From contig NZ_WFLJ01000004.1 in the NCBI RefSeq assembly GCF_009208735.1, forward strand, positions 124,001 through 188,000: 64,000 bases of DNA, read 5' to 3'. Made by a program: the position numbers and the translations under genes. The notes under the pieces were generated by a model that saw only the letters and a program-made list of their open reading frames with translations, searched no databases and was not told the DNA's origin. The stretch is from Janthinobacterium rivuli. Its GTDB lineage: Bacteria > Pseudomonadota > Gammaproteobacteria > Burkholderiales > Burkholderiaceae_D. Of this stretch, positions 10,067 to 18,459 are shown piece after piece. Each line of letters begins with the position of its first letter. Positions within the stretch are counted from its first letter, which is position 1.

Positions 10067-11566
10067 CTAGTTGGCCGCCACTTGCGGTTCCGTTTCGCCC
10101 CAGCCGCCGCCCAGGGCGCGGATCAGCGCCACCGTGGTGACGGCGCGGTTGCCGCGCAATTGCACGGCGTTGCGCTCGATGGCCGCCAGGTTGCGCTGCG
10201 CGTCGAGCAAGTCCAGGTAGCTGGAACGGCCCGCGTCGTACAGCTTTTGCGCCAGGTCGGCCGAGCGGCGCGCCGAGACGACGGCTTCGTCGATCTGCTG
10301 CGTCTGGCCCGACAGGATGCGCAGGCCGGCCAGGTTGTCTTCCACCTCGGCGAAGGCCACCAGCACGCTCTGGCGATACGTCGCCACCGACTCTTCCAGT
10401 TGCGCTTCGCTGCGGCTCACGGCCGCCTTGTTGCGTCCGCCGTCGATGATGGGCATCGACATCAGGGCGCCCAGCAGCCAGGAGCGGCTGCTCCACTTGA
10501 AGATGTCCGAGAAGGTGTCGGACGCGCCGCCGCCGGAGGCGTTCAGGGTCAGCGCCGGAAACATGGCCGATTTGGCCACGCCGATGCGCGCATTCGACGC
10601 TTCCATGGTGCGCTGCGCCGAGGCGATGTCGGGACGGCGCTCCAGCAGGGACGACGGCATGCCGGCCGGGATCACGGGCAGGAAGCCGCTGTCCTGCAGC
10701 GGGTTGACGGTCGCCGTGAAGCTGGCGGCCGGTTTGCCCAGCAGGACGGCCAACGCATGTTCGCTGGTGGCCCGCTGGCGCTGCAGGCCGATGGCTTCGG
10801 CGCGCACCGTCGACAGCTCCGTGCGGGCACGCGATAAATCGAATTCGCCGATGTCGCCCAGGTCATAGCGACGCTGGTTCACATGCACGCTTTCTTCGCG
10901 CAGGCGCACCGTCTGCTCCAGGGTCGCCAGTTCGGCGTCCGTGGCGCGCAGCTGGAAGTAGGTCTGCGCCACGTCGGCCTGCAAGGACAGCAGCACCGAG
11001 CGATAGGTCGCCTCCACGGCCAGCGCATCGCTGCGCGAGGCGCTGACGTTAGCCGCCACGCGGCCGAACAGGTCGACTTCGTAGCTGGCCGTCAGATTCG
11101 CCTGGTAGACGTTGGTCGCCGCCACCGGCGCACCGTTCGGCAAGCCGAGCGACACGGCGGAAGCGCGGTTGCGCTGGCCGCCCACGTTCACGCCCACTTG
11201 CGGGATGCGGTCCGCTTCGGCGATGCCGGCAATCGCCCTCGCCTGCTTGACGCGGGCGGCGGCCACCGCCAGGTTGGCGTTCGCCTGCGTGGCTTCGCTG
11301 ATCAGGCTTGTGAGAGCCGGATCATTAAAGGCCAGCCACCATTCGCCGCGCGCCTGGCGCTCGGCTGGCACGCCCTGCTTCCAGCGCGTGCCGTCGGCCG
11401 CCGTTTGCACGGCCGGCAAGGTTTGCGCTTCCTTGAACGCGGTGGGCGTGTCGATCTGCGGCTGCTTGAACTCGGGCGCCGCGCAGGCGGCCAGCAGCAC
11501 GGCAGCTGCCATGGCCGTCAAGGCCGTGCGCAGGACGGTTACCCGTGTGGTTGCGTTGGTTTTCAA
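10067..11566 (-). CDS. RND efflux outer-membrane lipoprotein (OprM/NodT family)
   Basis: Outer-membrane channel of a tripartite multidrug pump, 499 residues. A lipoprotein signal ends at Cys28 (LLAAC), followed by two OEP repeats characteristic of TolC/OprM trimers. The start is TTG: the stop of the RND gene and this start share TTGA, and an AAGGAG site 8 nt upstream lies within the last codons of the RND gene. Translation is therefore coupled to the pump. Last gene of the MFP-RND-OMP operon, ended by the hairpin at 9975. Confidence 0.94.
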   Translation of the reverse strand: MKTNATTRVTVLRTALTAMAAAVLLAACAAPEFKQPQIDTPTAFKEAQTLPAVQTAADGTRWKQGVPAERQARGEWWLAFNDPALTSLISEATQANANLAVAAARVKQARAIAGIAEADRIPQVGVNVGGQRNRASAVSLGLPNGAPVAATNVYQANLTASYEVDLFGRVAANVSASRSDALAVEATYRSVLLSLQADVAQTYFQLRATDAELATLEQTVRLREESVHVNQRRYDLGDIGEFDLSRARTELSTVRAEAIGLQRQRATSEHALAVLLGKPAASFTATVNPLQDSGFLPVIPAGMPSSLLERRPDIASAQRTMEASNARIGVAKSAMFPALTLNASGGGASDTFSDIFKWSSRSWLLGALMSMPIIDGGRNKAAVSRSEAQLEESVATYRQSVLVAFAEVEDNLAGLRILSGQTQQIDEAVVSARRSADLAQKLYDAGRSSYLDLLDAQRNLAAIERNAVQLRGNRAVTTVALIRALGGGWGETEPQVAAN

Positions 11567-14500
11567 TATATATCTCCTTCCAGGTCCAGCGCTGGCGCGA
11601 CAGGCTTGGCGGCAGCGGCGGCTGGTTTTTTCTCAAAACGCTGCGCCAGGGTGCGCAGCAGTACGTAGAACACGGGCGTCAGGAACAGGCCGAAGAAGGT
11701 CACGCCCAGCATGCCGGCGAAGACCGCCACGCCCATGGCATGGCGCATTTCCGAACCGGCGCCGTGCGAGAACACCAGAGGCACCACGCCCATGATGAAG
11801 GCGATCGACGTCATCAAAATCGGACGCAGGCGCAGACGGCACGCTTCCAGCGCCGCTTGCACGACGGTGCGGCCATGCTCTTCCAGCTCGCGGGCAAATT
11901 CCACGATCAGGATCGCATTCTTCGACGCCAGCCCCACCAGCACGAACAGCGCGATCTGGGTGAACACGTTGTTGTCGCCGCCGGTCAGTTTCACGCCCAG
12001 CAAGGCGCAGAGGATGGACATCGGCACGATCAGGATCACGGCCAGCGGCAGGGTCCAGCTTTCATACTGGGCGGCCAGCACCAGGAACACCAGCAGCACG
12101 CACAGCGGGAAGACATAGATCATCGTATTGCCGGACAAGATGTCCTGATAGGTCAGCTCCGTCCATTCATACGAAATCCCCTGCGGCAGCACTTCCTTGG
12201 CGATGCGTTCCAGCGCGACCTGCGCCTGGCCGCTCGACACGCCAGGTGCGGCGCCGCCATTGAAATCGGCTGCGGCATACGCGTTGTAGCGCTGCACGCG
12301 GTCAGGACCATAGCTGTCCTTGACGCGCATCAGTGACGACAGCGGGATCATCTCGCCCTTGTCATTGCGTACCTTCAGCTGCGCGATATCCTGCGCATGC
12401 GAACGGAACGCGGCATCGGCCTGCACGCGCACCTGGTAGGTGCGGCCAAACTGGTTGAAGTCATTCACGTACAGCGAACCGAGGTTGATCTGCAAGGTCT
12501 GGTAAATCGTTTGCAGCTGCACCCCCATCTGCTTGGCCTTTACGCGGTCGACGTCGGCGAACAGCTGCGGCACGTTGATCTGGTAGCCCGAGAACACGCC
12601 TGCCAGTTCCGGCGTCTGGTACGCTTTCGCGGCCAGTGCCTGGGTGGCGTTGTACAGCGCGTCGTAACCGAGATTGCCACGGTCTTCGATCATCATCTTG
12701 AAGCCGCCGATGGTGCCCAGGCCGTTGACCGGCGGTGGCGGGAAGACCATGATGAAGGCGTCCTGGATGCCGCCCAGGCGCTTGTTGATCTCGGCCGCGA
12801 TGGCGCCGCCCGACAATTCCTTGGTGGTGCGTTCGTCGAACGGCTTCAGGGTGGCGAAAACGATGCCGGCATTCGGCGCATTGGTGAAGTCGTTGATCGA
12901 CAGGCCGGGGAAGGCAATCGTCGATTCGACGCCTGGCACCGACTTGATCACGTCGGACATGCGGCGCACGACATCTTCCGTGCGGTCCAGCGAGGCGGCG
13001 TCAGGCAATTGCGCAAAGCCCACCAGGTATTGCTTGTCCTGCGCTGGCACGAAACCGGCCGGCACGGACTTGAAGGTGAAGATGGCGGCAACGACCAGCA
13101 GCGCATACACGCCCAGGGAAGCGCTCTTGCGGCCCAATACACCCTTCACGCCCGCTTCGTAGCGGTGCGAGGCGCGGCCGAAGAAACGGTTGAACCAGGC
13201 GAAGAAGCGGCCGAAGACCATGTCCATGCCGCGCGTCAGCGCGTCTTTCGGCGCATCGTGCGGTTTGAGCAGCGCGGCCGACAGGGCTGGCGCCAGGGTC
13301 AGCGAGCTGAAGGCGGAGATCACGGTCGAAATGGCGATGGTCAGCGCGAACTGGCGATAGAACTCGCCCGACAGGCCAGGCACGAAGGCGATCGGCACGA
13401 ACACGGCGCACAGCACCAGGGCGATGGCGACGATGGGACCGCTCACCTCTTTCATGGCCTGGATGGTGGCGTCGCGCGGCGACAAGCCTTCCTCGATGTT
13501 GCGCTCGACGTTTTCCACCACCACGATGGCGTCATCGACGACGATACCGATGGCCAGCACGAGGCCGAACAGCGACAGCGTGTTGATCGAGAAGCCAAAG
13601 CCCAGCATCACGGCAAAGGTACCGACGATCGACACGGGAACGGCCAAGAGCGGAATGATCGATGCGCGCCAGGTTTGCAGGAAGATGATCACCACCAGCA
13701 CCACCAGAGCGATGGCTTCGAGCAGGGTATGGATCACGGCTTCGATGGACGAACGCACGAACTGCGTCGGGTCGTACTCGATGCGGTATTCCACGCCTTG
13801 CGGGAAGTCTTTTTTCAGTTCGTCCATCTTGGCGCGCACGTCGGACGACAATTGCAGCGCGTTGGCGTTGGGCGCCTCGAAAATACCCATGCCGACGGCA
13901 GGATTATTGTTCAGCAGCGAACGCAGCGAGTAGCTGTTGGCGCCCATTTCCACGCGCGCCACGTCCTTCAGGTGCGTGATCGCGCCGTCGGCATTCGTGC
14001 GCACGATGATGGCGCCGAATTCCTCGGGCGTCTGCAGACGGCCCTGGGTATTGACGGTCAGCTGGAAGTCCGAGTTCTTCGCTGGCGAGGCGCCGATGAC
14101 ACCTGCGGCCACCTGCACGTTCTGCTCGCGGATGGCGTCGACGACATCATTGGCCGTCATGCCGCGCGCCGCCACTTTTTGCGGGTCGAGCCAGATGCGC
14201 ATGGCATAGTCGCCGGCGCCGAAGATCTGGATGTCGCCCATGCCGGGCAAACGGGCCAGTTGATCCTTGACGTTCAGCACCGCGTAGTTACGCAGGTACA
14301 TGTCGTCATAGCGCTTGTTGGGCGACACCAGGTGCACCACCATGGTCAGATTCGGCGAGGACTTGACGGTCGTCACGCCGATCTGGCGCACTTCCTCGGG
14401 CAGGCGCGGCAAGGCGCGCTGCACGCGGTTCTGCACCTGCGTCTCGGCCTGCTCGACGTTGGTGCCGATCTTGAAGGTCACGGTCAGCATCATCGCGCCG

Positions 14501-14760
14501 TCGGACGTGTTTTGCGAGGACATGTAAAGCATGTTCTCGACGCCGTTGATCTGCTCTTCGAGCGGCGCGGCCACGGTTTCGGCGATCACTTTCGGGTTGG
14601 CGCCCGGGTACTGCGCGCGCACCACCACGGATGGCGGCACGACGTCCGGATACTCGGAGATGGGCAAGCCGAATATCGACAGCAGCCCGGCCACGAATAT
14701 GACGATCGACAGCACCGCCGCGAAAATCGGCTTGTCGATGAAAAAGCGGGAAAAATTCAT
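11563..14760 (-). CDS. RND multidrug efflux permease (HAE1, MexF/AcrB type)
   Basis: Inner-membrane proton/drug antiporter of 1065 residues, the normal HAE1 length. It has 12 membrane segments, two large periplasmic loops, and the TM4 proton-relay pair in VVDDAIVVVENVERN. The start MNFSRFFIDKPIFAAVLSI is typical of the MexF/CeoB/BpeF branch, whose members export chloramphenicol, fluoroquinolones and trimethoprim; substrate here is inferred. It starts 2 bp after the adaptor stop and overlaps the outer-membrane gene by 4 bp, so all three are coupled. Confidence 0.97.
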   Translation of the reverse strand: MNFSRFFIDKPIFAAVLSIVIFVAGLLSIFGLPISEYPDVVPPSVVVRAQYPGANPKVIAETVAAPLEEQINGVENMLYMSSQNTSDGAMMLTVTFKIGTNVEQAETQVQNRVQRALPRLPEEVRQIGVTTVKSSPNLTMVVHLVSPNKRYDDMYLRNYAVLNVKDQLARLPGMGDIQIFGAGDYAMRIWLDPQKVAARGMTANDVVDAIREQNVQVAAGVIGASPAKNSDFQLTVNTQGRLQTPEEFGAIIVRTNADGAITHLKDVARVEMGANSYSLRSLLNNNPAVGMGIFEAPNANALQLSSDVRAKMDELKKDFPQGVEYRIEYDPTQFVRSSIEAVIHTLLEAIALVVLVVIIFLQTWRASIIPLLAVPVSIVGTFAVMLGFGFSINTLSLFGLVLAIGIVVDDAIVVVENVERNIEEGLSPRDATIQAMKEVSGPIVAIALVLCAVFVPIAFVPGLSGEFYRQFALTIAISTVISAFSSLTLAPALSAALLKPHDAPKDALTRGMDMVFGRFFAWFNRFFGRASHRYEAGVKGVLGRKSASLGVYALLVVAAIFTFKSVPAGFVPAQDKQYLVGFAQLPDAASLDRTEDVVRRMSDVIKSVPGVESTIAFPGLSINDFTNAPNAGIVFATLKPFDERTTKELSGGAIAAEINKRLGGIQDAFIMVFPPPPVNGLGTIGGFKMMIEDRGNLGYDALYNATQALAAKAYQTPELAGVFSGYQINVPQLFADVDRVKAKQMGVQLQTIYQTLQINLGSLYVNDFNQFGRTYQVRVQADAAFRSHAQDIAQLKVRNDKGEMIPLSSLMRVKDSYGPDRVQRYNAYAAADFNGGAAPGVSSGQAQVALERIAKEVLPQGISYEWTELTYQDILSGNTMIYVFPLCVLLVFLVLAAQYESWTLPLAVILIVPMSILCALLGVKLTGGDNNVFTQIALFVLVGLASKNAILIVEFARELEEHGRTVVQAALEACRLRLRPILMTSIAFIMGVVPLVFSHGAGSEMRHAMGVAVFAGMLGVTFFGLFLTPVFYVLLRTLAQRFEKKPAAAAAKPVAPALDLEGDIY

Positions 14761-14762
14761 GT

Positions 14763-16007
14763 TTATTCCTTGGAAGTCGATGCTGCTTTCGCGGCGATCT
14801 TGGCGTCTTTTGCTTCAGGTTTTGCGGGAGCGACCGGCGCGGTCGGGTCGAAATCCATGGCCACCATCTGCGGCGTCACGGGCGCGCCGGGGCGCACGCG
14901 CTGCAAGCCGTTGACGACGATCTTTTCGCCCGCCTTCAAGCCTTCGCGCACCACGCGCAAGCCGTCCGAATTCGGGCCCAGCTTGACGGCGCGGTATTCG
15001 GCCTTGTTGTCTGCGCCCACCACGTAGACGAACTTGCGGCTTTGATCCGTGCCGACGGCGCGGTCGGAGATCAACAGCGCCGTGCTTTGCGCGTGCGGGC
15101 CATTGCCGCCGTCGAGCTGGATGCGCGCGAACAGGCCGGGCACCAGCTGGCGCTCGGCGTTGGCGAAGGTGGCGCGCATGCGCACGCTGCCCGTGGCCGG
15201 GTCGAGCTGGTTGTCGACGAATTCCAGCTTGCCTTCGTGCGGGAAGCCCGTTTCATTGGCCAGGCCCACCTTGACGGTGACGGGCGTGCCCTTTTGCGCC
15301 GTGCCGGCCACGCGCAGGTAGGTATCTTCATCGCCGTCGAAGCTGGCGTAGATGCGGTCCGTCGACACCACCGAAGTGAGGATGGCGGAAGCGTCGATCA
15401 GGTTGCCGACGGTGATTTCCGCCTTGCTGACGCGGCCGCTGATCGGTGCCTGCACCTGCGTGTACGACAGGTTCAGCCTGGCCGCTTCATACGCGGCTTG
15501 CGCCGAGCGGGCGTTCGCGTCCAGCTCTTTCAGGCCCGAGGCCTTTTCATCGAATTCGCGCTGGGCGATGGCTTTTTCAGCCAGCAGCTTTTCAGCGCGC
15601 GACAGTTCCAGCTTGGCCAGTTCCGCCTTGGCGCGGGCCGAGGCGGCCGTGCCTTCGGCGCGCGACACTTCGGCCTGGAATGGGCGCGGATCGATGACGA
15701 ACAGCACATCGCCCTTTTTCACTTCGCTGCCCGGCTTGAAGTTGACGGCCGTGATGAAGCCGCCGACGCGCGAGCGGATTTCCACGCGCTCGATCGCTTC
15801 CAGGCGACCCGAAAATTCCTGCGTTTCCGTGATCTGTTTTTCCACCACGGCCGCGGCCGAGATGGGCGGGCCGCCGGCCGCGGGCGCGTCGGGCACCTTG
15901 CTGTTGGCCGAATCGCAGCCGGCCAGGCTCACGGCCACCAGTCCTGCCAGCGCGAGCGAGGCAGCCAGGGGCTTCAGCAGAGTGGAAAATTGTTGAACGT
16001 TTTTCAT
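14763..16007 (-). CDS. RND efflux periplasmic adaptor (MFP) lipoprotein
   Basis: Membrane-fusion protein joining the RND pump to the outer-membrane channel, 414 residues. Lipoprotein signal with Cys31 (VSLAGC), lipoyl-like half-motifs flanking a coiled-coil hairpin (about 105-195, Ala/Glu/Lys-rich), then beta-barrel domains. The open frame extends to 16112, but ATG 16007 begins the signal peptide and follows CAGGGAAATAAA. First gene of the operon, about 190 nt downstream of the operator-covered promoter at 16197. Confidence 0.94.
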   Translation of the reverse strand: MKNVQQFSTLLKPLAASLALAGLVAVSLAGCDSANSKVPDAPAAGGPPISAAAVVEKQITETQEFSGRLEAIERVEIRSRVGGFITAVNFKPGSEVKKGDVLFVIDPRPFQAEVSRAEGTAASARAKAELAKLELSRAEKLLAEKAIAQREFDEKASGLKELDANARSAQAAYEAARLNLSYTQVQAPISGRVSKAEITVGNLIDASAILTSVVSTDRIYASFDGDEDTYLRVAGTAQKGTPVTVKVGLANETGFPHEGKLEFVDNQLDPATGSVRMRATFANAERQLVPGLFARIQLDGGNGPHAQSTALLISDRAVGTDQSRKFVYVVGADNKAEYRAVKLGPNSDGLRVVREGLKAGEKIVVNGLQRVRPGAPVTPQMVAMDFDPTAPVAPAKPEAKDAKIAAKAASTSKE

Positions 16008-16196
16008 TTTATTTCCCTGTTTTATGAAAATTTCTAATGGTATGGGCGGCAGAAAGCAACCCAACTGAAAAAGTGAAAGGTGGTGCCATGGCGCCCGACG
16101 GCGCTCGATCAAAGGTAAACAGGCCGCCAGCTGCTTGAAAGCGGACGGGGACGACGAAGCTGGCTGTGCGAACGCACAACGCAGACAGGAAGGGAA

Positions 16197-16248
16197 CTAC
16201 ACTGCGTAGTGTAGCAACCGAAACTCAAAAAGTAAACTGATTAGTGTA
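16197..16248 (-). promoter_or_regulatory. Efflux-operon promoter with twin TACACT-N4-AGTGTA operators
   Basis: Two copies of one palindrome: CTACACT-GCGT-AGTGTAG (16197-16214, perfect 7-bp arms) and TAAACT-GATT-AGTGTA (16233-16248, one mismatch), centres 35 bp apart. On the minus strand TTTACT and TACACT, spaced 17 bp, form a promoter whose -35 overlaps one operator and whose -10 overlaps the other. A TetR- or MarR-class repressor blocking RNA polymerase is inferred. No such regulator is adjacent. Confidence 0.6.
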
Positions 16249-16278
16249 AGTTTTTTTATGGTGCCGCGAATGGCGGCG

Positions 16279-17139
16279 TCATGACTCGGGCGCCTGCCCC
16301 AGTCCGGCGACGAAACTGCTAATTTCGCTCAATACCTGCACCTTGCAGGCACACTCATTGCGTGCGGTCGCGTCTTGCAGCGGCGCGGCGGCCATGCGCC
16401 GCACGGTGGTCTTGATGCCGCAGGCGATCAGTTTGCTGCCGTATTGTTCAGCCTCGTCGCGCAATGGGTCGTCTTCGCTGGACAAGATCAAGGCTGGCGG
16501 CAGGTTCTTCAAACGGCTCGACTGCAATGGCGACGCATACGGATGGGTACGGTCAGCGGCATTCGGCAGGTAGCCACGATAGGCGGCGGCGCATTGATCG
16601 GCCACTTCCGCCAGGTCAGGACAGGTCGGCAAGTGGCGCATCGAACACGTCGACAGGCCGGGGTCGAGCATGGGCATGATCAGCACCTGGCCCGCGAGGG
16701 GCGGTCCGCCCCGGTCGCGCGACATCATGGCGCATACGGCGGCCAGGTTGGCGCCCGCTTCGATGCCCGACACCACCATCTGCTTGCCGCTCCAGCCCAG
16801 CTTGGACTTGTTCTTTTTTGCCCACAGCAGCACGGCATGCGCGTCTTCCACGGCGGCGGGGAATGGGCGCACCTTCGCCAAGGTGTAGTTCGAGGCCAGC
16901 ACCACATGGTCGGGGTTGCTCAGCACGAGGCAGCGCAGGAAGTCGTCCGCGTCGTCGAGGTCGCCGCCGACAAAGCCGCCGCCATGGAAGAAGACGATCA
17001 GGCTGGGTTGTTTGGCGCCCGGCACGCCGGCCGTGTAGACGCGCGCGGCCAGCGCATCCTGCGCGCCCTGCACTTCAATGTCGCGTATCTTCAGCGCCTG
17101 GCCAGGTGCCAGTTCGACGGCGGTGTCGGCAACGCTCAT
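16279..17139 (-). CDS. Alpha/beta-hydrolase fold-3 protein lacking the catalytic Ser and His
   Basis: A 286-residue member of the hormone-sensitive lipase-like esterase family by fold. It retains the oxyanion motif FFHGGGF (near 60-66) and the acid-residue segment SSEDDPLRDEAE. The nucleophile elbow, normally GDSAGG, reads GIEAGA, so Ser is replaced by Glu, and the usual C-terminal HGF histidine is missing (AAPLQDA). It is therefore probably non-catalytic. ATG 17139 is chosen over 17190 because it overlaps the stop of the upstream 70-codon gene by 4 bp. A binding or regulatory role is possible but unproven. Confidence 0.8.
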   Translation of the reverse strand: MSVADTAVELAPGQALKIRDIEVQGAQDALAARVYTAGVPGAKQPSLIVFFHGGGFVGGDLDDADDFLRCLVLSNPDHVVLASNYTLAKVRPFPAAVEDAHAVLLWAKKNKSKLGWSGKQMVVSGIEAGANLAAVCAMMSRDRGGPPLAGQVLIMPMLDPGLSTCSMRHLPTCPDLAEVADQCAAAYRGYLPNAADRTHPYASPLQSSRLKNLPPALILSSEDDPLRDEAEQYGSKLIACGIKTTVRRMAAAPLQDATARNECACKVQVLSEISSFVAGLGQAPES

Positions 17140-17348
17140 TGCGCCACCACCGGCTGCACCGCCACATCGAGCACCGTGTCGTTCAGGCACAACAGGACGC
17201 CGCCGCCTACTTCATGGGTCAGGGCGCTATACCCGCTCGCTTCGCTTTGCGCCGCCATCGAGTATGCATCCGTCGATACCATCGCGGCCAGAGCGAGCGA
17301 GCTCATAGCGAGAGCAAGCACTGCAAAGATTCCATTCCGATGACCCAT
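17136..17348 (-). CDS. Small exported protein of unknown function (70 aa)
   Basis: I do not recognise this gene. The 70-residue product has a probable signal peptide (about 1-22, LALAMSSLALAA) and a mature part of some 48 residues with one cysteine (VLLCLNDTVLDVAVQPVVAQ). Its stop overlaps the start of the degenerate hydrolase, so the two are co-translated. The upstream region carries the inverted repeat at 17361. It could instead be a leader ORF controlling the hydrolase. Confidence 0.55.
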   Translation of the reverse strand: MGHRNGIFAVLALAMSSLALAAMVSTDAYSMAAQSEASGYSALTHEVGGGVLLCLNDTVLDVAVQPVVAQ

Positions 17349-17360
17349 GATTTTTCTCCT

Positions 17361-17401
17361 GTTGTACTTCCTGCGGCATCACATTTATGCTGCAGTACAA
17401 C
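17361..17401. promoter_or_regulatory. Long inverted repeat upstream of the 70-aa gene
   Basis: GTTGTACT (17361-17368) and AGTACAAC (17394-17401) are perfect inverted arms 33 bp apart centre to centre. Inner segments CTGC-GCAT and ATGC-GCAG extend the pairing. It lies 12 bp before the 70-aa gene start, in the region divergent from the LysR gene. It is either an operator spanning three helical turns or an mRNA hairpin. Confidence 0.45.
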
Positions 17402-17453
17402 AACTATAGACTTGATCTACAATCTGATAAAGAGTGCAATGACGAATTGATTG

Positions 17454-17467
17454 TTCAGGATTCTGAA
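17454..17467. promoter_or_regulatory. Palindrome in front of the LysR gene
   Basis: TTCAG-GATT-CTGAA is a perfect 5-bp-arm palindrome ending 14 bp before the LysR-type regulator start. It could be an autoregulatory site. Evidence is symmetry and position only. Confidence 0.3.
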
Positions 17468-17481
17468 TAATCGAGCGTAAC

Positions 17482-18459
17482 ATGATAGGAAATCAAGTGA
17501 ACAAGCTGCAAGCCATGGAAGTTTTCATCCAAGTCGTCGATGCGGGCGGCTTTACGCGCGCGGCGGAAAACATGCAGTTGCCAAAAGCCACCGTGTCGAC
17601 CCTGATCCAGTCGCTGGAAGCGAGCCTGTCGGTTAAGTTGCTCAACCGCACCACACGCCACGTCAGCATCACCGCCGACGGCGCCGCGTATTACGAGCGC
17701 TGCGTGCGCATCCTGTCCGATGTGCGCGAGGCCGAGGAATCGCTGTCGCGCACGCGCTTGAGCCCCAGCGGACGGCTGCGCGTGGATGCGCCCACGGCGC
17801 TGGCCAGCGAATTGCTCATTCCCGCCCTGCCCGACTTTTTCGCCCGCTACCCGGACATCTCGCTGGAACTGGGCTGCAGCGACCGCCCCGTCGACCTGAT
17901 CGAGGAAGGCGTCGATTGCGCCGTGCGCGGCGGAGAATTGGGCGACCTGAACCTGATCGCGCGCCGGGTCGGCGTATTGCATTTCATCACCTGCGCCTCG
18001 CCCGGCTACCTGGCCCGTTACGGCACGCCGCTGCACCCTAGCGACCTGGCGCAGCACCGCGGCGTGAATTTTTTCTCAGCCAAGACCGGTAAAACGTTCG
18101 AGTGGGATTTCACGCGCGCCGGCGAACGCATCCAGATGTCCATGCCCAGCCATATCGCCCTGAACGACTCGAACGCCTACGCCGCCGCCGGTCTGGCGGG
18201 CCTGGGCATCGTGCAAATGACGCATTTCATGCTTGCGCCGCTGATGGAACAGGGCAAAATGGTGGAATTGCTCGATGAATGGGAATCCGACCCGCTGCCC
18301 ATCCACGTGATCTATCCGCCCAACCGCCATTTGTCCGCCAAGGTGCGCGTGTTCGTCGAATGGGTCGCCGACATGTTTACCAACCACCCGGCCACGCAGC
18401 TGAAGGGCAAGAGCAGCTTGCCCAGCGCGCGCGCCACCCTGACCGAGGCCCAGCCATGA
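17482..18459 (+). CDS. LysR-family transcriptional regulator
   Basis: DNA-binding regulator of 325 residues. The winged HTH lies at about 10-70 (FTRAAENMQLPKATVSTLIQ with the recognition helix), and the LysR substrate-binding domain from about 95 to 300. It belongs to the large DsdC/CrgA-like branch whose members often control adjacent enzymes. The 2-hydroxyacid dehydrogenase start overlaps its stop by 4 bp (ATGA), so regulator and enzyme are co-translated rather than divergent, which is unusual for LysR systems. An internal ATG at 17515 is an alternative start. Confidence 0.93.
   Translation: MIGNQVNKLQAMEVFIQVVDAGGFTRAAENMQLPKATVSTLIQSLEASLSVKLLNRTTRHVSITADGAAYYERCVRILSDVREAEESLSRTRLSPSGRLRVDAPTALASELLIPALPDFFARYPDISLELGCSDRPVDLIEEGVDCAVRGGELGDLNLIARRVGVLHFITCASPGYLARYGTPLHPSDLAQHRGVNFFSAKTGKTFEWDFTRAGERIQMSMPSHIALNDSNAYAAAGLAGLGIVQMTHFMLAPLMEQGKMVELLDEWESDPLPIHVIYPPNRHLSAKVRVFVEWVADMFTNHPATQLKGKSSLPSARATLTEAQP

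Noticed and set aside
12397-15027. An 876-codon plus-strand open frame opposite the RND pump and adaptor genes
   Set aside because: It is an antisense shadow. GC-rich codon bias leaves stop-free frames, the product is His/Arg/Gln-rich without any family motif, and the minus-strand RND genes are unmistakable.
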